A DNA stretch of 64,000 nt from NCBI RefSeq assembly GCF_000413855.1, contig NZ_ATGG01000008.1, positions 62,001-126,000 of the forward strand, written 5' to 3'. Below the pieces are notes generated by a model. It ran no database searches and was not told the DNA's origin. It saw only the letters and a program-made list of their open reading frames with translations. Of this stretch, positions 34,600-44,500 are shown piece after piece. Both the position numbers and the translations under genes were made by a program. The DNA is from Acinetobacter gyllenbergii CIP 110306 = MTCC 11365 (GTDB lineage Bacteria > Pseudomonadota > Gammaproteobacteria > Pseudomonadales > Moraxellaceae). Within the stretch, counting starts at the first letter, position 1. Every line of letters begins with the position of its first letter.

Positions 34600-35262
34600 A
34601 TGAACACCGCCGTTTTTTTAAATATTCATGCGGATACTTATGCACGTTTTGCACATATTCGGACGCAATTATTGCAAGGACATAAAGAAAGTCAGGCCAA
34701 TGCTTTAGGCAGTGTATTGTCGGAAATGGCATGTGAAGTGATTGAACAAGTGTTTATGGTACTGCTCCAAGAGAATCAGCAATATTCGCAAACGGGCGAA
34801 TCAGAAAAAGTCATTCAGCAAATTTTAGATGCGATTCGTAAATATATGCCGTGGTCGATCTCATTTTTTGGCAATGATCGTTTAATCCCTTTGGTGGAAT
34901 ATCTCTCCAAGACCCTACAGATTGAAGATGAACAGGTGTATATGACCTATCCTGTTGAACAACTGTTGGCACAGCAAGTCAGAACCTCTAGTCTGAAATT
35001 GGCTGAAGGCGATAGTCGCGAAATTCCAAGTGCCTTAAAATTATTAACAGAAGTGATTGATGTTGGGGTAACTCATTTAATCCGTGAGCCGAAAAAATGT
35101 CTCAAGTTTAATTTTGTGGTGGATAAAACGCTGAATGGGGTCATTAATATGACCACACATTTGGGCTATAAGCGTTTAGAAAAACTGGGTGCGCAAATTG
35201 ATCAGCAAGTCGCAGCAACCTATGTCGATTATTTCCTTAAATTTATGCGCCAGCAAGCATAG
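34600..35262 (+). CDS. conserved protein of unknown function, paralogue 2
   Basis: A 220-residue relative of the preceding gene product; the shared blocks are KYMPWSISFFGNDRL and LIREPKKCLKFNFVVDKTL, with the same spacing. The pair clearly arose by tandem duplication and then diverged in the N-terminal third. It sits 13 bases before the SDR gene, so a shared transcript is likely. Function is unknown. Confidence 0.7.
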   Translation: MNTAVFLNIHADTYARFAHIRTQLLQGHKESQANALGSVLSEMACEVIEQVFMVLLQENQQYSQTGESEKVIQQILDAIRKYMPWSISFFGNDRLIPLVEYLSKTLQIEDEQVYMTYPVEQLLAQQVRTSSLKLAEGDSREIPSALKLLTEVIDVGVTHLIREPKKCLKFNFVVDKTLNGVINMTTHLGYKRLEKLGAQIDQQVAATYVDYFLKFMRQQA

Positions 35263-35275
35263 GTAGGACAGAGAA

Positions 35276-36082
35276 ATGGCAAAACTCAAAACACTTGAAA
35301 ATAAAGTGGTCTGGATTACAGGGGCTTCTTCTGGTTTAGGTAAAGCTTTAGCCCGTGAATGTGCCTTACAAGGGGCACAAGTGGTGCTCACTTCACGTCG
35401 TTATGATGAATTAGAAGCGGTACGGGTTGGACTACTCAAGCCAGAACAGCATCTTTCGATTGCTGCCGACATTACCGATGAAGCCCAAGTCCGCCACGCG
35501 CATGATCAGGTTTTAGCCTGTAAAGGGCGTATTGATTGGTTGATCAATAATGCCGGTTTGAGTCAACGTGCCTTAATTCAGGACACCACCATGCACACTG
35601 AACGTGCCATTATGGAGGTGGACTATTTCTCGCAAGTGTTCTTTACCAAAACCGTATTACCGACCTTGCTACAACAAAAGTCGGGTCGTGTGGTGTTTGT
35701 TTCCAGTGTAGCAGGCTTATTGGGGACACAGTATCGTGCCACTTACTCTGCCGCAAAAGCAGCAATTCATATGTGGGCTAACAGTCTGCGTGCCGAAGTT
35801 GCTCCAGCAGGGGTTGAGGTGTCAGTGGTGTTCCCAGGTTTTGTGAAAACCAATGTATCATTCAATGCTTTAAATGGTGAAGGTAAGCCCCAAGGGCATC
35901 AGGATGAAGCCATTGAAAATGGTCTAGATGCTGATGTATTTGCGGAACGGGTGGTGGAATCCTTAATGGCAGGCGAGCAATATATTGTCGTTGGCGGGAA
36001 AAAAGAGCAATTGGGTGTGTTGGTCTCTAGATTGTCACCCAACTTGTTGTATAAGATGATTCGCAAAATGAAAGTGAAATGA
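35276..36082 (+). CDS. short-chain dehydrogenase/reductase
   Basis: A 268-residue SDR oxidoreductase. The nucleotide-binding motif is TGASSGLG (about 15-22), with NNAG near 95, catalytic Ser in VSSVAGLLG and YSAAKAA (Tyr-x-x-x-Lys near 160). The C-terminal extension with AERVVESLMAGEQYIVVGGKKE and a basic end resembles the DHRS7-like branch that acts on lipid or steroid-type substrates. The natural substrate cannot be read. It follows paralogue 2 directly. Confidence 0.87.
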   Translation: MAKLKTLENKVVWITGASSGLGKALARECALQGAQVVLTSRRYDELEAVRVGLLKPEQHLSIAADITDEAQVRHAHDQVLACKGRIDWLINNAGLSQRALIQDTTMHTERAIMEVDYFSQVFFTKTVLPTLLQQKSGRVVFVSSVAGLLGTQYRATYSAAKAAIHMWANSLRAEVAPAGVEVSVVFPGFVKTNVSFNALNGEGKPQGHQDEAIENGLDADVFAERVVESLMAGEQYIVVGGKKEQLGVLVSRLSPNLLYKMIRKMKVK

Positions 36083-36115
36083 TTGTGAATATTGTGGTTT
36101 TAAAAGGACGTGTAG

Positions 36116-36451
36116 GTGGAAGATAGTCAAAATTTATCTCAGCCATCTTCGAGCCATCACGTATCGATTCCATTGATTGTCAGTTATTTGTTACTTGCTT
36201 TGCCTGCCAGCTTCTTCATTGCTGGACTTGTGGCTCAGTTATTGACCGTCACGATTTCCCATTTTGAAGGCGCTAATGGCTATGCATGGATGGGAGTCTT
36301 TATGTTGGCTGTTCCATCGATCTTTTTATCTTGTCTGATTGCTTTGCCGATCATGATTAAAAAAGTGCCTCACATTTTATCTACGACTGTCTGGATATTC
36401 GGGGGTTTAACTTTTTTTTTGGTTTTATATCTCACCAGTGTTCTCAACTAG
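36116..36451 (+). CDS. small membrane protein of unknown function
   Basis: A 111-residue inner-membrane protein with three hydrophobic spans (about 18-42, 56-78, 86-108) and a polar N-terminal tail (EDSQNLSQPSSSHH). The start is GTG, supported by AAGGA at 36104-36108, seven bases upstream. It follows the SDR gene by 33 bases. No known family was recognised. Confidence 0.65.
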   Translation: MEDSQNLSQPSSSHHVSIPLIVSYLLLALPASFFIAGLVAQLLTVTISHFEGANGYAWMGVFMLAVPSIFLSCLIALPIMIKKVPHILSTTVWIFGGLTFFLVLYLTSVLN

Positions 36452-36508
36452 ACTGAAGTAATTGAAAATAGAGTGGATTCTAGATGCTCTGTGGAATGGT
36501 GTAATCGA

Positions 36509-37219
36509 ATGACAATCAATAACCGCAAAAAAGCCGTTTTTAATTGGAGCGGCGGCAAAGACTCATCCTTAGCATTGTATAAAGTCTTACAGCAGGACGA
36601 GTTCGAGGTGATTGCTTTATTAACTACAGTGAATGAAGAAACCGAGTTGTCTTCGATGCATGCCATTCCACATAGGCTGCTTGAAAAGCAGGCTGAAAGT
36701 ATTGGCATTCCACTTTATCCAGTGTTTTTGCCCAAAAATCTGCCTATCTATGAACAGCGTATGTTGGATGCAGCCCATCATTTTAAGGCACAGGGGGTTG
36801 AGCACTTTATCTTTGGTGATATCTATCTCAGTGATGTGCGTCAATATCGGGAAGATCGTTTACAGCCTTTAGGCATCGAAGTGGTTGAGCCAATCTGGAA
36901 CCTGAACTCGACTGAAGTCATGCAAGATTTTTTGGATTCAGGCATTCAAACCAAAATTATTGTGACCGATGCCAGCAAGCTCGATGAGTCGTTTATTGGT
37001 CAAGATATCGATGCAGCTTTGCTTGAGCGAATGCCAAGTGAAGTTGATGTCTGTGGTGAAAATGGGGAGTACCATACCTTTGCTTATGCAGGCGGGTTAT
37101 TTAAGTTCCATGTTGAATTTGAGATTGCTGAAACGCGGCAAATGTCTTATGAGTTTAAGTTAGAGAATGGGGAAGAACAAACTTATCATTATTGGCAAGC
37201 CATCTTTGCCGACTCCTAA
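36509..37219 (+). CDS. Dph6-like adenine nucleotide alpha-hydrolase (PP-loop)
   Basis: A 236-residue ATP pyrophosphatase-type enzyme often named diphthine-ammonia ligase. The PP-loop is SGGKDSS (14-20), followed by LSSMHAIP, GDIYLSDVRQYRED, the family-typical EPIWN and the DVCGENGEYHTF block near residue 190. Bacteria make no diphthamide, so the true substrate is unknown. The frame can be read from GTG 36473, but the ATG at 36509 gives the usual length, though with a weak ribosome site. It may overlap functionally with nothing nearby. Confidence 0.82.
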   Translation: MTINNRKKAVFNWSGGKDSSLALYKVLQQDEFEVIALLTTVNEETELSSMHAIPHRLLEKQAESIGIPLYPVFLPKNLPIYEQRMLDAAHHFKAQGVEHFIFGDIYLSDVRQYREDRLQPLGIEVVEPIWNLNSTEVMQDFLDSGIQTKIIVTDASKLDESFIGQDIDAALLERMPSEVDVCGENGEYHTFAYAGGLFKFHVEFEIAETRQMSYEFKLENGEEQTYHYWQAIFADS

Positions 37220-37221
37220 GC

Positions 37222-37252
37222 AAAAATTCTGTGCTTGACACAGGATTTTTTT
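37222..37252 (+). terminator. terminator after the Dph6-like gene
   Basis: AAAAATTCTGTG (37222-37233) pairs with CACAGGATTTTT (37239-37250), one wobble, and runs into T. Confidence 0.85.
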
Positions 37253-37399
37253 AAAAATCATTAAACCCGTTATTTACTTTTTATTAAAAAAAGCTACTTG
37301 ATAAAAACAAGCTATTTTTTGCACAATCATTCGGTCTTTACTGAAAAATAAGCATAATACAAAGCTCTGGCATAAGCGTGAATCGCTGCCTAGATCCAA

Positions 37400-39076
37400 A
37401 TGAATAATACTAACCTCTCTTTAGCAGTGAAGGCATGGAGATTGTACATGGAAAGACGACTTTCACTTCTGGCCAAGGAACGCACGATTGCCCATTCTGG
37501 TTATAACCGTTGGCTATTGCCTCCTGCCGCCTTAGCGATTCATCTCAGTATTGGTATGGCATATGGCTTTTCTGTGTTTTGGTTGCCATTATCCAAAGCA
37601 TTGGGAATTGATGCGCCAATCGAATGTAAAAACATAGGTCTGCTTGAGCAGTTGTTCACTACAACCTGTGACTGGAGTGTGTCCACATTAAGTATTATGT
37701 ACACGCTGTTTTTTGTCTTTTTAGGTTCATCCGCATTTTTGTTTGGGGGTTGGCTTGAACATGCAGGGCCGCGAAAGGCAGGCGTGGTTGCGGCATTTTG
37801 CTGGGCAAGTGGTTTGATCTTATCTGCGCTGGGTGTTTATACACATCAGTTGTGGTTATTGTGGTTAGGAGGTGGAATAGGGGGCATCGGGCTTGGGCTT
37901 GGCTATATTTCACCTGTATCAACCCTGATTAAATGGTTTCCAGATCGTCGGGGTTTAGCAACAGGTCTTGCCATTATGGGCTTTGGTGGAGGCGCCATGA
38001 TTGGTGCGCCATTGGCAGATAAGTTAATGAAGCTCTTTGCAACGGATACCTCTGTGGGTGTCTGGCAAACGTTTTTGGTACTGGCTGCCGTTTATTTTAT
38101 TTTCATGATTGGCGGTGCCTTTGGTTACCGCATTCCGCCTTCAAATTGGAAACCGAGTGGCTGGCAACCGACAGTAACGCAGGCGACAGGTCTTGTGACC
38201 AATCGTCACGTGCATTTAAATAAGGCATGGAAAACCAAGCAGTTCTGGTTGATTTGGGGTGTACTTTGTTTAAACGTATCTGCTGGTATAGGTATTTTAG
38301 CCATGGCTTCGCCGTTGTTACAGGAAGTATTTGGCGGACGTCTCATCGGCTTAGATGTGGGAATTAATGAATTAAATGCGGACCAAAAAATGCAGATTGC
38401 AACTTTTGCAGCAGGCTTCACGGGTTTACTGTCCTTATTTAATATTGCTGGGCGCTTCTTCTGGGCATCGACATCGGACTTTATTGGTCGTAAAAACACA
38501 TATTTTATTTTTCTCGCCTTGGGTTTCTTGTTATATGTCTCGATTCCACAGTTGGCACATGCCGAAAATTTGCCATTATTCGTTTTAGCCTTCTGTGTCA
38601 TCCTGTCGATATATGGTGGTGGTTTTGCCACTGTGCCTGCTTATTTGGCTGATATTTTCGGTACCCAAATGGTTGGGGCCATTCATGGGCGTTTGCTTAC
38701 CGCATGGTCTGTCGCAGGCGTATTTGGAACCTTATTGATTACCAATATTCGAGATTATCAACTGGCACATGGCATAGCTCAAGCGCAATCTTATGACACG
38801 ACCATGTATATTTTGGCAGCTATGTTAGCGATTGGATTTGTACTCAATTTAATGGTCAAACCAGTTGATGAAGATCAATACATGACAGAGGCTGAATTGG
38901 CTGCTGAAAAGGCTTTGGCACATGAGAAATTACCGCAAGATTTAAGCCTAAATCATGATGTAGCACATGCGCCATCCAAGACGATTACCGTGGTACTTGC
39001 TTGGTTGGTGGTGGGGCTTCCTTTACTGGCAGGGATTTGGTTTACTTTGCAAAAGGCGATTGTTTTATTTCATTAA
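37400..39076 (+). CDS. OFA-type MFS transporter
   Basis: A 558-residue permease of the oxalate/formate antiporter group of the major facilitator superfamily. Twelve main spans plus a C-terminal hydrophobic helix are visible. Blocks such as GGIGLGLGYISPVSTLIKWFPDRRGLATGLAIMGFGGGA and NIAGRFFWASTSDFIGRKNTYF are typical. An insertion with CKNIGLLEQLFTTTCDW between spans 1 and 2 is found in the long OFA members. The transported acid is unknown. It stands alone between two terminators. Confidence 0.87.
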   Translation: MNNTNLSLAVKAWRLYMERRLSLLAKERTIAHSGYNRWLLPPAALAIHLSIGMAYGFSVFWLPLSKALGIDAPIECKNIGLLEQLFTTTCDWSVSTLSIMYTLFFVFLGSSAFLFGGWLEHAGPRKAGVVAAFCWASGLILSALGVYTHQLWLLWLGGGIGGIGLGLGYISPVSTLIKWFPDRRGLATGLAIMGFGGGAMIGAPLADKLMKLFATDTSVGVWQTFLVLAAVYFIFMIGGAFGYRIPPSNWKPSGWQPTVTQATGLVTNRHVHLNKAWKTKQFWLIWGVLCLNVSAGIGILAMASPLLQEVFGGRLIGLDVGINELNADQKMQIATFAAGFTGLLSLFNIAGRFFWASTSDFIGRKNTYFIFLALGFLLYVSIPQLAHAENLPLFVLAFCVILSIYGGGFATVPAYLADIFGTQMVGAIHGRLLTAWSVAGVFGTLLITNIRDYQLAHGIAQAQSYDTTMYILAAMLAIGFVLNLMVKPVDEDQYMTEAELAAEKALAHEKLPQDLSLNHDVAHAPSKTITVVLAWLVVGLPLLAGIWFTLQKAIVLFH

Positions 39077-39094
39077 CTTTAAAATCTAAGCTAG

Positions 39095-39125
39095 AAAAAA
39101 TGCCTCATGATTCGAGGCATTTTTT
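39095..39125. terminator. bidirectional terminator
   Basis: AAAAAATGCCTC (39095-39106) pairs with GAGGCATTTTTT (39114-39125) around a seven-base loop. It separates the convergent OFA transporter and YbjQ-like genes. Confidence 0.9.
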
Positions 39126-39167
39126 ATTCTATTGGTAATACAGTAATTCCCCAATAGGCTACTGTCA

Positions 39168-39611
39168 TCAATGTGGAGCGTTTACGATGGCAGTTCCATA
39201 GGCAAATACTTCAACCATACCACCTTGCATACCTAGTTCGGTGGTGCTGAGTCGAACCCCCATAATTTGATTGGCACCCACAGCATGGGCTTCCTGCTTG
39301 AGTCGAATCACAGCTTCACGACGTGCACGTTCCACCACACTTTCATAGCTGACCAAACGCCCACCAAAGAAGTTACGAATGGTTGCTAGTACATATTTAA
39401 AATAATCGTGTGAGATCACCACATTACTGCTGACCATATGTCCATGTGCAGAGGTTTTGACAAAACGATTGGTATCAATCCGAATATGCGCAAATTGCTT
39501 TTCTTTCTGGTCCAGTTCGCGCAAGTGTTTTTGCTCGATATGACGACCAAAACCCCAACCGACTGAGAATAGGATCAGAAACAGGACGATCTGAAAAATG
39601 AATCCATCCAT
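39168..39611 (-). CDS. YbjQ-family protein with N-terminal membrane anchor
   Basis: A 147-residue protein with one N-terminal span (about 4-22) and a YbjQ (UPF0145, heavy-metal-binding-like) domain: VSYESVVERARREAVIRLKQEAHAVGANQIMGVRLSTT and FAYGTAIV. YbjQ proteins form pentamers; their role is not established. It is encoded eight bases after a second YbjQ gene, forming a paralogous pair. Confidence 0.82.
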   Translation of the reverse strand: MDGFIFQIVLFLILFSVGWGFGRHIEQKHLRELDQKEKQFAHIRIDTNRFVKTSAHGHMVSSNVVISHDYFKYVLATIRNFFGGRLVSYESVVERARREAVIRLKQEAHAVGANQIMGVRLSTTELGMQGGMVEVFAYGTAIVNAPH

Positions 39612-39619
39612 CGTTTTTC

Positions 39620-39970
39620 CTATGCGCTAAATGGGTCTGGGAGCTTAGGGGCAACCGGTTGCACCACCACTGCTGTGCCGTAAACAAATAATTCTGATGC
39701 GCCTTGCGCAATATTTGAAGTCGAGAAACGTATCCCGACAATGGCATTGGCGCCTAAACCTTTGGCCTTATCAATCATCCGTTGAGTCGCTTCTTGGCGA
39801 GATTCTTCAAGCAGTTCGGTATAACCTGTCAACTCACCACCGACAATATTCTTTAAGCCTGCCATCAAATCACGGCCGACATGTTTACTACGAACGGTGC
39901 TGCCATACACCACATCAAGTTGACGTAAAATTTCATGCCCGGGTACAGACTCTAAACTGCTCAATAACAT
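39620..39970 (-). CDS. YbjQ-family protein (UPF0145)
   Basis: A 116-residue soluble YbjQ protein. The conserved pattern is DLMAGLKNIVGGELTGYTELLEESRQEATQRMIDKAKGLGANAIVGIRFSTS-type sequence, then ELFVYGTAVVV. The close neighbour at 39168-39611 shares the same core but adds a membrane anchor. The two may form mixed oligomers at the membrane (inference). Confidence 0.85.
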   Translation of the reverse strand: MLLSSLESVPGHEILRQLDVVYGSTVRSKHVGRDLMAGLKNIVGGELTGYTELLEESRQEATQRMIDKAKGLGANAIVGIRFSTSNIAQGASELFVYGTAVVVQPVAPKLPDPFSA

Positions 39971-40033
39971 TGTCTTTTCTAAATCTTCAATCTATTCAGT
40001 TTGAAGATAAGAAATATTCGCAAGGGTTGCAAC

Positions 40034-40061
40034 AAAAAAGCTCACCGAAGTGAGCTTTTTT
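40034..40061 (-). terminator. terminator after adeK
   Basis: AAAAAAGCTCAC (40034-40045) pairs with GTGAGCTTTTTT (40050-40061) across CGAA. On the minus strand it ends the PAP2-adeIJK transcript. Confidence 0.93.
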
Positions 40062-40078
40062 ATCCGCAAAAGATGAAA

Positions 40079-41542
40079 TTATTTTTTTGCGTAATGTTGT
40101 TCTGAACTTGATGGCTGATGCGTTACCGTTTCACTGGTAGACGCTTTGAGGCCGCCACCTAAGGTTTTGTACAGTTCAACTTGGTTGTTAAGGTTTGCTT
40201 GTTGAAGCAACAATAAACCTTGTTCAGCTGAATAAGCAGAACGTTGTGCATCCAATACGGTTAAATAGCTATCAATACCTGCACGGAAGCGGGCGTTTGA
40301 AAGTTTATATGTGGTATTGGTCGCATCAACCAAACGACGTTGCGCTGTTAAACGGTCACCAATATTGGCACGTGTTGCCAAAGCATCATTCACTTCACGG
40401 AAAGCAGACTGAACTGACTTTTCATAGTTAGCCAATGCAATTTTCTGATCGGTTTCAGAGATTTTGATGTTCGCTTTACGTGTACCCCAGTCAAAAATTG
40501 GGATATTCAGGCTTGGACCAATAGACCATACACCATTGCCTGCTTTGAACAGATCGCTCAAGTCAGTTGATGCATAACCCGCAGAACCAGTTAAGCTAAT
40601 CGTTGGGAACAGTTGAGCTTTAGCTGCCCCAATATTCGCACCTGCAGCACTTAACTGGTATTCAGATGCTTTCACATCTGGGCGGTTATTGAGCAAGTCA
40701 CTTGGTAAACCAGCACTAAACACGCTTTGTTGGGTGATACGCGCTACTTGTTGTTGCGGTAACAGGTTTTGTGGCACTTGCTGACCAACAAGCAAGTTCA
40801 ACAAGTTTTGTGCTTGAGCAACTTGAGTCTTGTAGTTCGCAACATCATTACGTGCTGTTTCAACCGAAATTTGTGCTTGGCGCACAGGGATTTCGCTATC
40901 AATACCCACATCAAAACGTTTCTTGTTCAAGTTAAACGAGTCTTGTTGAGCTTTCAGCGTTTGATCCGCAAGTTTCAATTGTGCGTTCGCGTATGAGTAG
41001 TTCAACCAGGCTTGAGTGACTTGGCTGATCAAGCTGATCTGCGTTGCATCGCGTGAGCTTTGCGTTGCAAGATAACTATCCAAAGCCGCATCTTTCAAGC
41101 TACGTACACGACCCCAGAAATCCAACTCATATGAAGTTAGGCCTAAACCGACTTGATAGGTTGAATATGGGTTATTTGGATCACGAGTAGGGGTGACTTG
41201 ACGAACCGCACTACCACTTGCGCCAATCGTTGGTAACTGATTGTTTTCCGAGATTTGGTATTGCTGTTGTGCTTTTTGGATATTCAAAGCCGCAGTACGT
41301 AAATCACGGTTATTGGCAAGCGCCAGATCAATCACTTGCAGTAAACGTTGGTCAGCAAAGAAATCTTTGTAACCTTGTTCTGCGATTGATGTTCCAGAAG
41401 CATTGCCGTAAGACGCGAAGCTTTCAGGAACATCTGAGCTTACCACAGGCTCTGGCCCGCGCATGCTTTGGCAGGCAGCCAAAGACAGCGCGAGGGCAGA
41501 GATTGCAATGCCACGACTGGAAATAGACCATACAGTTTGCAT
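40079..41542 (-). CDS. adeK: RND efflux outer-membrane channel AdeK
   Basis: The TolC-like outer-membrane lipoprotein of the AdeIJK tripartite pump, 487 residues. The lipobox is LAACQS, cleaved near residue 22. Two repeated OEP domains are visible, with RDLRTAALNIQKAQQQYQI, AYELDFWGRVRSLKDAALDSYLATQ-type tunnel helices, and LGGGLKAS at the end. It carries drugs from AdeJ across the outer membrane. The frame opens with TTG at 41551; ATG at 41542 gives the N terminus known for AdeK, and GTG 41545 is also possible because AGGAG lies eight bases before it. Confidence 0.95.
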   Translation of the reverse strand: MQTVWSISSRGIAISALALSLAACQSMRGPEPVVSSDVPESFASYGNASGTSIAEQGYKDFFADQRLLQVIDLALANNRDLRTAALNIQKAQQQYQISENNQLPTIGASGSAVRQVTPTRDPNNPYSTYQVGLGLTSYELDFWGRVRSLKDAALDSYLATQSSRDATQISLISQVTQAWLNYSYANAQLKLADQTLKAQQDSFNLNKKRFDVGIDSEIPVRQAQISVETARNDVANYKTQVAQAQNLLNLLVGQQVPQNLLPQQQVARITQQSVFSAGLPSDLLNNRPDVKASEYQLSAAGANIGAAKAQLFPTISLTGSAGYASTDLSDLFKAGNGVWSIGPSLNIPIFDWGTRKANIKISETDQKIALANYEKSVQSAFREVNDALATRANIGDRLTAQRRLVDATNTTYKLSNARFRAGIDSYLTVLDAQRSAYSAEQGLLLLQQANLNNQVELYKTLGGGLKASTSETVTHQPSSSEQHYAKK

Positions 41543-41547
41543 CACGA

Positions 41548-44500
41548 TCAATGCTCCTGAGTATTTAAAGTTTTAGGTTTGTACTTAAAGATACTACGAA
41601 TCCACACGAAGAATACAGGGATGAAGAAAATACCTAAAAGTGTTGAAGAAATTACACCACCAAGTACACCATAACCGACCGAGTGTTGGCTACCTGCGCC
41701 AGCACCGCTTGCTAGGGCGAGCGGTAAAACACCGAAACCGAATGCAAGTGTAGTCATGATAATTGGACGTAAACGCATTTTGGCAGCATGTAATGTTGCT
41801 TCAAAGAGTTCTTCGCCTTGTTCCTGTAATTCTTTCGCAAATTCGACGATCAAAATCGCATTCTTCGCGGATAGACCAATTACGGCAACAATTGCAACCT
41901 GGAAGTAAATGTTAAAGGATAAGTTTGGATCACCTTTAATCAGCATACCTAACCATGTCAAGGCAAATGCACCGACGATACCTAAAGGTACAACCAGTAA
42001 TACCGAAACAGGTACAGACCAGCTTTCATAGAGTGCAGCAAGACACAGGAATACGATTAATAATGAAAGAACAAGAAGAGGTGCTGTTTGACTACCAGAA
42101 TCACGTTCTTCTAAAGATAAACCTGTCCATTCATAGTCGAAACCAGTTAAGCCCATAGAAGGTAACTTACCAATGATTTCTTCCATTGCCAACATTGCAT
42201 CACCAGAGCTGACACCTGGTGCAGGCGTACCTTGAATGTTAACAGACGATACGCCGTTATAACGCTCTAGACGTGGTGAACCATAGGTCCATTCACCTTT
42301 GGCAAAGCCAGAGAAAGGAACCATTTCGCCTTTGTTATTACGCACATACCACTTGTTCAAGTCTTCAGGCATCATGCGTGTATCCGCTTCACCTTGGACA
42401 TAAACTTTCTTCACACGACCACGGTCGACGAAGTCATTGATATATGAACCACCCCAAGCCATGCTCATGGTGCTGTTAATATCGGCAATACTGACACCCA
42501 TTGCACCTGCTTGCGCTTGATCAATGGTGATCTGGTACTGTGGTGTATCTTCTTGACCATTTGGACGTACACCCGCAAGACGTTTGTCTTGTGATGCCAT
42601 ACCTAAAATCGCATTACGAGCAGCAATGAGTTTTTCATGCCCTTGACCGCTGGCATCTTTTAACTGGATATCGAAACCAGAAGCGACACCCAATTCAGGC
42701 ATTGCGGGTAACTGCAATGGCATGATGTAAGACGCATCTTTCACAATCATGTTCAATGCCATACCACGTTGAATGATGGCACCGATTTGTGATTCTGGTG
42801 TCGTACGCTCACTCCAGTCTTTTAATTTAATAAAGGCAAGACCCGCGTTTTGACCCACCCCTGTGAATGAGAAACCAGCAACTGTAAAGATTGACTCTAC
42901 ATTTTCTTTTTCCTTATTCAAGAAATAGCCTGTCATGGTATCGATGACTTTGTCGGTTCGTTCCAAGCTCGCGCTCGGTGGTAACTGAACCAGTGTCATC
43001 ACCACACCTTGGTCTTCTTCTGGTAAGAATGAAGATGGCAAAACTTTATAAATGCCAACCAAAGCGGCAATCACAACAATATAAAGTACCCCAGAGAATA
43101 ACTTGTGGTGGGTCATACGATTGACACCGCCTTGGTATTTCTCCGAAAGTCTTTCAAAGCTACGGTTAAACCAACGGAAGAAACGCGCGAAAATATTGTT
43201 GCTTTCCTGCTTGTTTGGATCGTGCTGTTTTAACAAGGTTGCACATAGGGCAGGGGTAAAGGTAAGTGCTACGATCAATGACAAGATCATCGCAGTAACC
43301 AGCGTGATCGAGAATTGACGATAAATTACCCCAGTGGTTCCACTAAAGAACGCCATCGGTACGAATACCGCTGTTAACACACTGGTAATACCGACTAAGG
43401 CGCCTGAAATCTGACTCATCGACTTTTCGGTCGCAGGGACAGGTTCCAGATGTTCTTCCTGCATTACCCGTTCAACGTTCTCGACCACGACAATGGCGTC
43501 ATCCACCAATAGACCGATGGCCAGTACCATTGCAAACATGGTGAGGGTGTTGATTGAGAAGCCGAAGATATTAATCACGGCAAATGTACCCAACACAACC
43601 ACAGGAACTGCCAATGTTGGAATAATCGTTGCGCGCCAGTTCTGTAAGAACAAGAACATTACGATAAATACCAAGACAACCGCTTCAATGAGCGTGTGCA
43701 CAACACTTTCAATCGAAAGACGAATAAATGGTGTGGTGTCATAGGCTAGCTTGTCTTTTAAACCGCTCGGATAGTTATGACGTAACTCAGATAAACGTTT
43801 TTCAACCGCAGCAGCAGTATCCAATGCGTTGGCACCTGTTGCCAGTTTGATTGCGACACCACCTGCAGGTTTACCATTGAACTTTGAGTCAAATTGATAG
43901 TTATCTGAACCGAGTTCGACACGTGCAACATCACCCAAACGAACTTGTGCACCACCTGAGGTATTTTTCAGGAAGATGTTTTTAAACTGTTCAGGGGTTT
44001 GCAACATGGTTTGTGCATTTACCGTTGCGTTAAGAACTTGGCCTGCAGTTGATGGCGCACCACCGAGCTGACCCACCGCAACTTGCGAGTTTTGTGCACG
44101 AATAGCAGTTGCAACATCATTTGGCGTCAAGTTAAAGCTGGTCAGCTTTGCTGGATCTAACCAGATACGCATCGCATATGAACCACCAAATACTTGAAGT
44201 TCACCTACACCTGCCACACGACTCAGTGGCTCAGAAATATTTGAGTTCACATAGTCTTTAATGTCAGAAGCAGAAAGGCTGTTATCTGGCGAATAAAATG
44301 CAATAACTTGCAAGAAGCTTGCACCAGACTTCGTCACTTTTACACCTTGACGTTGTACGTCAGCAGGTAAAAGAGCTGTTGCTGATTGCAGTTTGTTTTG
44401 AACTTGTACTTGGGCGATATCTGGATCGACACCTTGTGCGAAGTTCAAGTTAATTGATGCTTGACCATTACCCGCACTATTCGATGAAATGTAACGTAAA

